A stretch of 15,046 bases of DNA from Mageeibacillus sp. UBA5734. Its GTDB lineage: Bacteria > Bacillota > Clostridia > Saccharofermentanales > UBA5734. Below the pieces are notes generated by a model that searched no databases, was not told the origin of the DNA, and worked only from the letters and a program-made list of their open reading frames with translations. A program made the translations under genes and the position numbers. Within the stretch, counting starts at the first letter, position 1. Each line of letters starts with the position of its first letter. Shown piece after piece: positions 6,599 to 13,285 of this stretch. The stretch spans positions 1 to 15,046 of the forward strand of contig DIGA01000115.1 of the NCBI GenBank assembly GCA_002419365.1, written 5' to 3'.

Positions 6599-9500
6599 TC
6601 AGCTCAGGCGGATCGCCAGTTCAAACGGCTCGACCCCGAGCTGGTAGGCGGGCAGGGCCTCCGGGCCGCAGCTGTTGCTGCCCAGGCCAAGCTGGCGCAC
6701 ATCGAGGTGGAGATGGATCGATTCGCTGCGCCGGATTTCGTGGTCATGGCGTGCCGCGGCCAGGTCTTCGGTGGTGTAGCGGTGGGCCGTGAACAGCAGC
6801 GGCTGGGTCGCGCAGATTTTGAGGCGATGCTCGCCTGTGCCAAATTCAACCCAGCGGGTGTCCATCCGGGCGCCATTTTCCTGCGGTTTGATGTACGGTG
6901 TATGCAGGTCATCCACCCGGGCCTGGTAGCGGCCAAGCAAGGCCTGCTCCCGGCTGTCCGGATACGATTCGCCCGGTCCGCGGCCAAACCACTGCACCGG
7001 GTCCAGGTCACCTGCCAGCTCGAGCGCGATGCCCAGCCGCGGCAGCTGGGCCGGAACCAGAGAGCCCCGGATGACTGGTGATCCCTGCAGCTGGAGGTCG
7101 ATCTGGCCATCGGGCTGGATTGTATAGTGGTAAGCGAGCTGGTAGCCCCAGGCCGCATTCGTCGTGCTGAAATAATTTTCGCAGTGAACGACAAACGCAT
7201 CGCCATCCTGCTCCACAGCCATGCTGGCCAGTTGTTCGTGGCCTTTGTGCAGGAAATACTTGCACTGCCAGTCCGCAATCTTGTACATGTCATTATCGAT
7301 CGGTGCCCGCCAGACTGTAAAGCTCGGCCCGGTCAACACGACGGGGCGGCCCTTTTTCTCAAGCGATTGCAGCCGGCCGCGCACCCGGTCGAAAACGACC
7401 TGGAAATCATCGCCTGCGATGGTCAGCTGGGCGGAATCCGAATCGTCCAGCTGCAGAGAACCGCGGCCCGGTTGCGCCACCCCGACTGCTTTTGCACCAG
7501 CCACACCCAGCAGAACCGGATCCAGTGCCAGCTGGACCGCTGCCAGTTCGTGCCCGGCCGGGGCGAAAGGCTCCGGAGCCCATGTGACAAAGCGCAGGGT
7601 CAGGTGGTATTCCGGGGATGTATCGTTGCAGCGCAGACCGGCTTCTGCCTGGCCCGCCGTAGCATCCAGCTCGATCGTGCAGGGCGCAGCCTCGCCTGGT
7701 GTGATCTCTGGCAGCTCCAAAGTGCCCGTTTGCACGACCTGGCCGGAGGCAAGCAGCTCCCAGTGCAGGCGCAAAAAATTGAGCGCCCGGAAGGTCAGGC
7801 GGTTTTGCAGGGCCACCGTGACGCAGCCTTCCGCCTGGTCCAGAAGCCTGGCTGCGACCGGCTGGTTGACATACTTGGCTGACAGCAGGGCAGGGGAGGG
7901 CGTGCTGTCGGGAAAGATCAAGCCATCGATGCAGAAATTGCCATTATGTGGATCATCGCCATATTCCCCGCCATAGCGGTAGAAGGTCTGGCCTTCAGGC
8001 GTCGTTGTCGCAATGCCGTGGTCGCGCCATTCCCAGATGAAGCCGCCATGCAGACGGTCGTAGCGGTCGAACAGCTCGTCGTACTCCGCCAGCGAGCCGG
8101 GGCCATTGCCCATCGCGTGGCCGTATTCACACAGCAGGTGCGGCTTTTTGCCTGCGTCGTCCTGGCCGATTTTCTCCAATGCCGGCAGCCGCGTGTACAT
8201 CGTCGAATAGACATCCGCCGCCACTGCCTGGGCATCACCTTCGTAATGCACGGGCCGGGTTGGATCGAGCGCCTTGCAGGCCTGGTACATGGCGACGAAA
8301 TTGGTGCCAAAACTCGACTCATTGCCCAGGCTCCACAGCACGACGCTGGGATGGTTCTTGTCGCGCTGGACCAAACGCGCGATGCGGTCGACGTATGACT
8401 TTTCCCAGCCGGCATGGTTCGACAGCCAGCTGTATTCTCCCGTCAGCTCAAAACCGTGGCATTCGAGATCGGCTTCGTCGATGACATAGAGTCCATACTG
8501 GTCGCACAAGTCATAGAATGCGTCCTGGTTGGGGTAATGGGCCGTGCGCACGGCATTGAAATTGTGCTGCTTCATCAGGAGGACATCCTGCAGCATGTCT
8601 GCCTCGCTGACCGTGCGCCCCTCGTGCGGATTGAAATCATGGCGGTTGACGCCGCGGAAACGCAGCGGACGACCGTTCAGGAGCAGACGGCCGTCTCTGA
8701 CCGCGATCTGGCGGAATCCGACGCGCTGCGGGACGGCCAGGGTCTGGCCGGACTCATCCTGCCAAGTCACCAGAAGCAGATAAAGATGCGGTTCCTCGGC
8801 ATTCCAGAGCATAGGCTGCTCCACCTGAGCCGCCAAAACCAGCTCCGCACTGGACTGAGCTGCAACGGCCACGGATCCGGAAAAAGTCTGGACCACCTGG
8901 CCGGCGGGATCGATCAGCGTTGCTGACACATCGACCTGTCTTGGCTCCGGCAAGGCATTGGCCACCTGCAGAGAACAGCTGAGCAGCGCTTTTTGCCCCG
9001 CCAGGTCGAGATCGGTTTTCACCGTCAGATCGCAAAGATGGAGCAGCGGGCGCTGGTAGAGCTCGACGCTGCGGAAAATGCCGCTCAGCCACCACATGTC
9101 CTGGTCCTCGAGATAAGAACCATCCGACCATTGCACCACGCGCACGGCCAATGTATTGGTGCCAGGCAGCAAAAGTTCGCTGATGTCAAATTCCGAAGGC
9201 AAGCGGCTGACCTTGCTGTAGCCGCCATAGTGGCCATTGATCCAGAATTCGAAGGCGCTGTCGACGCCATTGAAACGCAGGATCGTCTGCAACGGTTGGC
9301 TCGCAGCGGCCGCCCCGGTCGCTTCTGCCACACCCGCAACTCCGGCAGCTCCAGCCATCCCGGCCGCGACCTCGAATGTCCGCCGGTACAGGCCGGTCGG
9401 ATTTTCCGAGGGCACAAAAGGCGGATTGATCGGGAAGGGGTAATAGAGATCCGTATAGTGGTGCTGGCCGTAGCCCTTCATCTGCCAGCAGGACGGCACC

Positions 9501-9742
9501 GGCAGGGTATCCCAGGCTTCGTCGGCAAAATCCGGCGCAGCGAAGTCACGCGGCGCCAATTCCGGGGCGGCCAGGTACAGGAACTTCCAGTCGCCATCCA
9601 GGCTCTGGTAGCCCAGGCTTTGCTGCTTCTGAAGTCTCATCGCCTGCGCGGTCTCGGCATAGGACCAGAACGTCGCATGGGCCGGCAAGCGATGGATCGC
9701 GAGTTGTTCAATGTTTTCCCAGAGTTTGGCTTGTCTTGACAC
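6599..9742 (-). CDS. lacZ: GH2 beta-galactosidase (LacZ type)
   Basis: A 1047-residue cytoplasmic enzyme hydrolysing terminal beta-D-galactose, close to the 1023 residues of E. coli LacZ. Five domains can be followed: sugar-binding jelly roll (about 45-230), Ig-like (235-345), TIM barrel (347-630), second Ig-like (640-740) and the large C-terminal beta-sandwich (770-1045). The proposed acid/base is Glu475 (SLGNES) and the nucleophile Glu539 (LLCEYGHAMGN). Conserved pocket residues include Asp207 (WSDGSYLEDQD), His402 (AHYPNQ), Glu427 and His429 (LECHGF). Two features stand out. The start is GTG (9740-9742), fixed by GGAGG 6 bases upstream. An Ala-Gly-X tripeptide expansion interrupts the first domain at 127-147. 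The gene follows the second permease after 32 bases and precedes the GH63-like gene by 26. With no secretion signal, it acts on imported sugar. Confidence 0.97.
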   Translation of the reverse strand: MSRQAKLWENIEQLAIHRLPAHATFWSYAETAQAMRLQKQQSLGYQSLDGDWKFLYLAAPELAPRDFAAPDFADEAWDTLPVPSCWQMKGYGQHHYTDLYYPFPINPPFVPSENPTGLYRRTFEVAAGMAGAAGVAGVAEATGAAAASQPLQTILRFNGVDSAFEFWINGHYGGYSKVSRLPSEFDISELLLPGTNTLAVRVVQWSDGSYLEDQDMWWLSGIFRSVELYQRPLLHLCDLTVKTDLDLAGQKALLSCSLQVANALPEPRQVDVSATLIDPAGQVVQTFSGSVAVAAQSSAELVLAAQVEQPMLWNAEEPHLYLLLVTWQDESGQTLAVPQRVGFRQIAVRDGRLLLNGRPLRFRGVNRHDFNPHEGRTVSEADMLQDVLLMKQHNFNAVRTAHYPNQDAFYDLCDQYGLYVIDEADLECHGFELTGEYSWLSNHAGWEKSYVDRIARLVQRDKNHPSVVLWSLGNESSFGTNFVAMYQACKALDPTRPVHYEGDAQAVAADVYSTMYTRLPALEKIGQDDAGKKPHLLCEYGHAMGNGPGSLAEYDELFDRYDRLHGGFIWEWRDHGIATTTPEGQTFYRYGGEYGDDPHNGNFCIDGLIFPDSTPSPALLSAKYVNQPVAARLLDQAEGCVTVALQNRLTFRALNFLRLHWELLASGQVVQTGTLELPEITPGEAAPCTIELDATAGQAEAGLRCNDTSPEYHLTLRFVTWAPEPFAPAGHELAAVQLALDPVLLGVAGAKAVGVAQPGRGSLQLDDSDSAQLTIAGDDFQVVFDRVRGRLQSLEKKGRPVVLTGPSFTVWRAPIDNDMYKIADWQCKYFLHKGHEQLASMAVEQDGDAFVVHCENYFSTTNAAWGYQLAYHYTIQPDGQIDLQLQGSPVIRGSLVPAQLPRLGIALELAGDLDPVQWFGRGPGESYPDSREQALLGRYQARVDDLHTPYIKPQENGARMDTRWVEFGTGEHRLKICATQPLLFTAHRYTTEDLAAARHDHEIRRSESIHLHLDVRQLGLGSNSCGPEALPAYQLGVEPFELAIRLS
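9302..9364 (-). repeat. Degenerate 9-nt tandem repeat encoding (Ala-Gly-X)n inside lacZ
   Basis: Seven consecutive codon triplets read AGM, AGA, AGV, AGV, AEA, TGA, AAA (LacZ residues 127-147), a 9-base period with mainly third-position divergence. They separate FEV from QTILRFNG, two pieces that should be near-adjacent strands in the GH2 sugar-binding domain. The run keeps the frame. Confidence 0.75.
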
Positions 9743-9748
9743 GTCGTG

Positions 9749-9753
9749 CCTCC
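9749..9753 (-). promoter_or_regulatory. Ribosome binding site fixing the GTG start of lacZ
   Basis: GGAGG on the minus strand, 6 bases before GTG at 9742. The next in-frame Met codon is at residue 35, inside the conserved N-terminus, so GTG is the real start. Confidence 0.85.
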
Positions 9754-9774
9754 GAAGGTAATTTGTTCGAAAAA

Positions 9775-10596
9775 TTATTTGATTGCGCCGCTGATGCCTT
9801 CGACAATCGACCGTTTGGCGAACATGAAGACAATGACCGGCGGAATAATCATGAGTGTGGTGATGGCCATGATCGGGATGATCTGCAGTTCGTGCACCCC
9901 CTTGAAGGCGGCCAGGCCGAGGGCCAGGGTGTATTTGCTGCGGTCCTGCAGGAAAATCAGGGGGCCGAGGTAGTCGTTCCAGACCGTCATCATGTTGAGC
10001 ACGGCCACCAGGGTCAGGGGTGCCTTCATGATCGGCAGGAAAATGTGGAAATACGTCTGGAACGCATTGGCGCCATCAATGGTGGCCGCATGCTCGAGAT
10101 GCTTGGGCACGCCGAGCAGGAATTGGCGCAGCAGGAAGATGAAGTAAGCTGAACCGAAAAATGCCGGGACGATCAGGGTTTTCAGGCTGTTGATCCAGCC
10201 CAGGAGGTTGAACTCCATGTACAGCGGGATCATCGTCACGTCCCAGGGGATCATCATGGTCGAGAGCAGGAGGACAAAGAGGATGCCCTTGCCCTTGAAT
10301 TCAAACCGGGCGAAACCGTAGGCCACCAGGGAGCAGGAGATCAGTTGGCCGAGCGTCGTCAGCACCGTCACGAGCACCGAGTTGAGCGTATAGGTGGCAA
10401 ACGGCTGCGCCTGCCAGGCTTTGATGAAATTGCCAAACTGCAGCGAACTGGGCCAAAAGGCTGGCGGATAACGGAAAATTTCACTCTCAGCCTTGAGCGC
10501 CGAGACCAGGACCCAGAAAAACGGGAAGAGGAAGTAGAGGGCAAAAAAGACCAGCAATGTATAGACAACCAGCCGGAAAGGCAACGGTAATTTCAT
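9775..10596 (-). CDS. Carbohydrate ABC importer permease, MalG type
   Basis: A 273-residue inner-membrane subunit with about six membrane segments, starting at residues 9-31. The cytoplasmic EAA loop that docks the ATPase is EHAATIDGANAF (168-179) followed by FHIFLPIMKAP, the CUT1 (MalG-like) form. The usual EAA is EHA here, a mild variation. FEFKGKGILFVLLLSTMMIPWDVTMIPLY and WNDYLGPLIFL also fit the family. The start ATG at 10594-10596 overlaps the stop of the MalF-type gene as ATGA, so the two permeases are translationally coupled and form the heterodimeric channel. The binding protein upstream would deliver substrate and lacZ lies 32 bases downstream. No ATPase gene is present in the window; use of a shared MsmX/MalK-type ATPase is inferred from Firmicute systems. 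Confidence 0.95.
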   Translation of the reverse strand: MKLPLPFRLVVYTLLVFFALYFLFPFFWVLVSALKAESEIFRYPPAFWPSSLQFGNFIKAWQAQPFATYTLNSVLVTVLTTLGQLISCSLVAYGFARFEFKGKGILFVLLLSTMMIPWDVTMIPLYMEFNLLGWINSLKTLIVPAFFGSAYFIFLLRQFLLGVPKHLEHAATIDGANAFQTYFHIFLPIMKAPLTLVAVLNMMTVWNDYLGPLIFLQDRSKYTLALGLAAFKGVHELQIIPIMAITTLMIIPPVIVFMFAKRSIVEGISGAIK

Positions 10597-11504
10597 GATT
10601 TCGCACCTGCCTTCTTTTTGGCTTTGACTTCGGTTTCATAAAAGACCCAGGCCGAGGAACTGCGGAAGATCAGGCCGGTCAGGGCCAGGATGATGATGAA
10701 CATGAACCAGGCATTGGCGCTGGCATAGCCGAGCTCATGGTGCTTGAACGCGTTGGAATAGACATACAGACCGTAAAAATAGGTCGATTTGAGCGGTCCG
10801 CCCTTGGTCAGCAGCAGGACCAGCGTCAGTTGCTGCAAGGCCGTGATCGTCGAGGTGATCAGGTTGAACAAAATGGTCGGCGTGATGACGGGGATCGTGA
10901 TGCTGAAAAATTGGCGCAGCGGGGTCGCACCATCGATGGCCGCCGCCTCGTAATAATCTTTCGGAATCCCGCGGATGTCGGTGTAGAAGATCAGCATCAT
11001 CGTACCCAGCCCCCAGGCCGACGCGATGACGACACTGACGATCGCCCATTTCGGATCGACCAGCCATTTGGGCCCCTCAATGCCCAGCAGTGACAACAGA
11101 TAATTGAGCACGCCATACTCGCTGTTGAAGATCCAGCCCCAGATGATCGATACGGCCACGCTCGAGACGACTGCCGGAATGTAGAACACATTGCGGAAGA
11201 AATTGATCCCCTTGACCGGCTGCGTCAGCAGCATCGCCAGAAACAACGCCACCGCCAGATTCAGCGGCACAAAGATGGCCGCGAACTTGAACGTGATCCA
11301 CAGACTCTTGTAGAACTGCTTGTCCGCGGTGAACATCTTGATGTAGTTCTCCAGGCCGATGAACGACGGTGCCCGGGTGACTGGCCAGTCGAAAAAACTC
11401 ATGACCAGGGAAAAGACCAGCGGCCCCAACGTAAAAGCCAGGAAACCCACGATCCAGGGTGAAATGAACAGATACGGGGTCAGGGAACTGCGACTGTGGC
11501 GCAT
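10593..11504 (-). CDS. Carbohydrate ABC importer permease, MalF/UgpA type
   Basis: A 303-residue inner-membrane subunit with about six hydrophobic segments. The first (PYLFISPWIVGFLAFTLGP) is the standard opening of this family. The EAA loop is YYEAAAIDGATPLRQFFSIT (about 184-203), the CUT1 pattern EAA-x3-DG. The start is ATG at 11502-11504, with GGAG at 11511-11514 six bases upstream. An in-frame TTG at 11514-11516 overlaps that ribosome site and is rejected. The gene follows the binding-protein gene after a 221-base gap rich in regulatory-looking sequence, so its expression may be lower than, or separable from, the binding protein. It ends in an ATGA overlap with the MalG-type gene. The C-terminus is Lys-rich (EVKAKKKAGAKS). 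Substrate specificity cannot be read; galactoside import is inferred from lacZ in the operon. Confidence 0.95.
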   Translation of the reverse strand: MRHSRSSLTPYLFISPWIVGFLAFTLGPLVFSLVMSFFDWPVTRAPSFIGLENYIKMFTADKQFYKSLWITFKFAAIFVPLNLAVALFLAMLLTQPVKGINFFRNVFYIPAVVSSVAVSIIWGWIFNSEYGVLNYLLSLLGIEGPKWLVDPKWAIVSVVIASAWGLGTMMLIFYTDIRGIPKDYYEAAAIDGATPLRQFFSITIPVITPTILFNLITSTITALQQLTLVLLLTKGGPLKSTYFYGLYVYSNAFKHHELGYASANAWFMFIIILALTGLIFRSSSAWVFYETEVKAKKKAGAKS

Positions 11505-11510
11505 ATCAAT

Positions 11511-11514
11511 CTCC
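11511..11514 (-). promoter_or_regulatory. Ribosome binding site deciding the MalF-type permease start
   Basis: GGAG on the minus strand, 6 bases before ATG at 11504. It overlaps the alternative TTG at 11514-11516, which is therefore not the start. Confidence 0.7.
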
Positions 11515-11541
11515 AATGGTGGTTCGTGAGGGGGGAGGGAC

Positions 11542-11587
11542 GGTGGGTCCGGTGGGTCCTGCGACAGCAGTTGCTGCTGCCGCAGGA
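11542..11587 (-). promoter_or_regulatory. Intergenic hairpin plus tandem 9-mer between binding protein and permeases
   Basis: TCCTGCG (11557-11563) pairs with CGCAGGA (11581-11587). One mismatch follows, then CAGCAG (11565-11570) pairs with CTGCTG (11574-11579) around a 3-base loop. The only T-run follows it on the plus strand (11588-11592), where no gene reads through. On the transcribed minus strand no U-tract follows, so it is not a classical terminator for this operon. Hairpins here in sugar-import operons often stabilise the binding-protein message or reduce downstream expression, which is the inferred role. Two head-to-tail copies of GGTGGGTCC (11542-11550, 11551-11559) abut and overlap the stem. 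Confidence 0.55.
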
Positions 11588-11605
11588 TTTTTCACCCTTG
11601 CACTT

Positions 11606-11643
11606 ATGTTAGATGGATACTATGTTACATGTAACCTATGTTA
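11606..11643. repeat. Three ATGTTA boxes at exact 16-bp steps around a 12-bp palindrome
   Basis: ATGTTA occurs at 11606-11611, 11622-11627 and 11638-11643, each preceded by T. The middle copy is part of the perfect palindrome GTTACATGTAAC (11624-11635). The arrangement resembles a multi-site operator. The middle site is similar in shape to the E. coli GntR-type LacI-family box (ATGTTA, four bases, TAAC), as recalled and not compared by computation. Confidence 0.6.
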
Positions 11644-11652
11644 TGGTGTGAA
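11624..11652 (-). promoter_or_regulatory. Possible internal promoter for the permease-lacZ part of the operon
   Basis: The -35 is TTCACA (11647-11652, 5 of 6) and the -10 is TGTAAC (11624-11629, 4 of 6), with a 17-base spacer. The -10 lies inside the 12-bp palindrome, so a protein bound there would block it. It is a weak match and would give a leader of about 115 bases containing the hairpin. Confidence 0.3.
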
Positions 11653-11688
11653 AATTTTGCGGAAGTCATAGCCTGTCCCAAAGCTCGC

Positions 11689-11727
11689 TCACTCGGCGAT
11701 GCTTATGTCCTGCTCCGCAGCGGCCTC
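11689..11727 (-). pseudogene. Out-of-frame remnant of the binding-protein C-terminus (+1 frame)
   Basis: Skipping the T of the binding-protein stop TGA (11726-11728) opens a +1 frame that reads EAAAEQDISIAE and then stops at 11689-11691. Joined to the preceding ALDSIAE it gives an Ala/Glu-rich terminal helix of the kind that usually ends this family (ALDxIAxEA...). Either a one-base insertion truncated the gene by 12 residues, or the base call is wrong, or ribosomes shift here. Confidence 0.4.
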
Positions 11728-13000
11728 ATTCAGCGATGCTGTCGAGGGCCATTTTCGGATCGCTCAGCGTGGTCGGGTTGAAGACTTCTTCAAACATCAG
11801 GCCGAGGTCTTCGGACAGGCGGCTCCAATCCTCAACGAGGTAGGAGGCCGGGGTATAGCCCGAGCTCTGGTTCAGCATGTTGTAGAAGATACCATTCATC
11901 GGATCGGTCGTCAGTTTTTCGGCTTCAGCCACAGATTTCAGGACTGGCAGCTCATAGCCGATGCGGGCCTTATTGTTGGCTTCGTTGGTCCAGAACTTGA
12001 TGAAATCCCAGGCCGCGTCCTTATTGGCGCTTTCATTGTACATCGTGATCCCGGAAGTCGAGATGATGCTGACGGCCTTCTGGCTGCCAAACTGTGGCAG
12101 CTCGACCACGCCGAAATCGATACCGGCTTCCTTCAGGCTGCTGATTGACCAGGCGCCATTGATGAACATGGCGACCTTGCCGCTCTTCATTTCGGTGGCG
12201 CCCGAACCCTCGGTTGTGATTGCGATCTCGTCCTTGAGCATGCCCTGGAACATCGAGAGCACTTCAACGTTTTTTTCGCTGTTCAGCGCGCCCGCCGTCG
12301 TCTTATCCGCATTCAGGTAACCCGAGCCATTGCTCCAGAAGTACATTTCGAAATCATACGGGTCTGGCTGGCCGGAGAAAGAGAAGCCGACAACATCATT
12401 AGCCGGGTCAGTCAGTTTGGCAGCTGTGGCCTTGAGGTCATCCCAGGTCCAGCCCGCTTTCGGATACTCGACACCAGCCTGGTCGAAAATGGCCTTGTTG
12501 TAATAGACAACATGGGTGGTGTAGCCGACCGGAATGCCCAGGACCTGGCCATCCAGGGAGTTATACGTCAGAAGAGCTTCGTAGAAATTGTCCTTGTACG
12601 CCTGGCCTTCCTTGGCGATATAGCCATCGAGCGGTTCCAGCGCATCCTGGTACTGGCTGTAGTTCCACATGTACATGACATCCGGAGCATCCTTGGCACC
12701 CATGCCAGCCGAGATCTTCGTGTCGTACTCGTCGCCGTAGCTTTCAAGCGTTACTTCGACCTTGTCCTGTGACGCATTGTACTGGTCAACCAGCTGCTGC
12801 TGGAACGTCGCTGTTTCGTCAGCGTCCCAGGTCGCAAAGCGGATCTTGACCTTTTCTCCGGAAGCCGGAGCCGCGGTTGTTGTCTCGCCAGCCGGCGCAG
12901 CAGTCGTGGCCGCTGTCGTGCCCGTCGTAGCACATGCGCCCAACAACAGTGAGACCATCAGTGTCAGGGCGATCACGATCAGACCTAATTTTCTGTTCAT
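11726..13000 (-). CDS. Sugar ABC transporter substrate-binding lipoprotein
   Basis: A 424-residue extracytoplasmic binding protein of the CUT1 (MalE-like) importer family. The signal peptide is lipoprotein type: a charged start (MNRK), a hydrophobic core to residue 19, and lipobox LGAC with the lipidated Cys23. A Thr/Ala-rich tether (about 24-48) leads to the mature fold from KIRFATWDADETATFQQQL. Later family features are APDVMYMWNY, PVGYTTHVVYYNKAIFDQAGV and ISTSGITMYNESANKDAAWDFIKFWT. The start at 13000 has an excellent AGGAGG site (13008-13013) 7 bases upstream and a strong promoter beyond it. As first gene of the operon it should be the most highly expressed, feeding the permease pair downstream. 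The C-terminus stops at ALDSIAE, about 12 residues before a plausible natural end that survives in the +1 frame. The ligand cannot be read; a galactoside is likely from the linked lacZ. Confidence 0.95.
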   Translation of the reverse strand: MNRKLGLIVIALTLMVSLLLGACATTGTTAATTAAPAGETTTAAPASGEKVKIRFATWDADETATFQQQLVDQYNASQDKVEVTLESYGDEYDTKISAGMGAKDAPDVMYMWNYSQYQDALEPLDGYIAKEGQAYKDNFYEALLTYNSLDGQVLGIPVGYTTHVVYYNKAIFDQAGVEYPKAGWTWDDLKATAAKLTDPANDVVGFSFSGQPDPYDFEMYFWSNGSGYLNADKTTAGALNSEKNVEVLSMFQGMLKDEIAITTEGSGATEMKSGKVAMFINGAWSISSLKEAGIDFGVVELPQFGSQKAVSIISTSGITMYNESANKDAAWDFIKFWTNEANNKARIGYELPVLKSVAEAEKLTTDPMNGIFYNMLNQSSGYTPASYLVEDWSRLSEDLGLMFEEVFNPTTLSDPKMALDSIAE

Positions 13001-13041
13001 AACATTTCCTCCTAAGAAATGATAAAGGATTGGATGAGGTT

Positions 13042-13070
13042 ATTATCTTTCCACTGAAGTAAAATGTCAA
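13042..13070 (-). promoter_or_regulatory. Strong promoter of the glycoside import and degradation operon
   Basis: The -35 is TTGACA (13065-13070, perfect) and the -10 is GATAAT (13042-13047, 5 of 6), with a 17-base spacer. The predicted start is near 13035, giving a leader of about 35 bases that carries AGGAGG. The -35 sits inside the palindrome at 13059-13079, so the promoter is probably repressible. Confidence 0.88.
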
Positions 13071-13079
13071 TGATTTTAC
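13059..13079. promoter_or_regulatory. Operator O1: GTAAAAT-N7-ATTTTAC palindrome over the -35
   Basis: The 7-bp arms are perfect and separated by 7 bases (GTCAATG). The site contains the whole -35 hexamer of the leftward promoter. A near-identical element recurs at 13221-13239. The right half ATTTTACCAA (13073-13082) is repeated exactly at 13234-13243. Binding protein unknown; the LacI regulator of the operon is the nearest candidate, but a 7-base gap is wider than usual for LacI-family sites. Confidence 0.7.
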
Positions 13080-13192
13080 CAAAGAAAATACCGGCAATAG
13101 AATAAAGCAGGCTAGTTTTTTGCGAAAATCAGAAGAAATGTTGTCAATGTGACGAGTTAAAAGGGGCTCAAGGCGAATTATATTGTTTGGTA

Positions 13193-13236
13193 TTGACATT
13201 TCGTTGGTTTTGACATTAACTAAAATCAATTACATT
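13193..13236 (+). promoter_or_regulatory. Promoter region of the rightward permease operon
   Basis: Two perfect TTGACA -35 hexamers lie at 13193-13198 and 13210-13215. Possible -10 elements are TTAACT (13216-13221, 17-base spacer, 3 of 6) for the first and TACATT (13231-13236, 15-base spacer, 4 of 6) for the second. Neither -10 is good, so this promoter looks weaker than the leftward one or activator-dependent. The two -35s lie in a 12-bp direct repeat, GGTATTGACATT (13189-13200) and GGTTTTGACATT (13206-13217), offset by 17 bases. Confidence 0.55.
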
Positions 13237-13239
13237 TTA
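13221..13239. promoter_or_regulatory. Operator O2: TAAAAT-N7-ATTTTA palindrome near the rightward start
   Basis: The 6-bp arms are perfect with a 7-base spacer (CAATTAC), the same geometry as O1. The right arm continues as ATTTTACCAA, identical to O1 over 10 bases. It overlaps the presumed -10 and start of the rightward promoter and ends 46 bases before the permease start codon. Confidence 0.65.
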
Positions 13240-13285
13240 CCAAGTGAAATTCACTCGGATTATTCTCGCAATCAGGCAGGTTCGC

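Noticed and set aside
11557..11592. Plus-strand intrinsic terminator
   Set aside because: The hairpin plus T5 fits the form, but no plus-strand gene lies upstream. It is treated as an intergenic hairpin of the minus-strand operon instead.
13081..13190. Possible riboswitch or small RNA in the divergent intergenic region
   Set aside because: Apart from promoters, operators and the repeat, I see only AT-rich sequence with no extended pairing or terminator. The GTCA-N3-TGAC symmetry near 13143-13153 is too short to claim.
13244..13285. GTG start giving a 14-residue longer second MalF-type permease
   Set aside because: There is no ribosome site before it and it would begin right beside the O2 operator. 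ATG 13286 has CAGG at good spacing.
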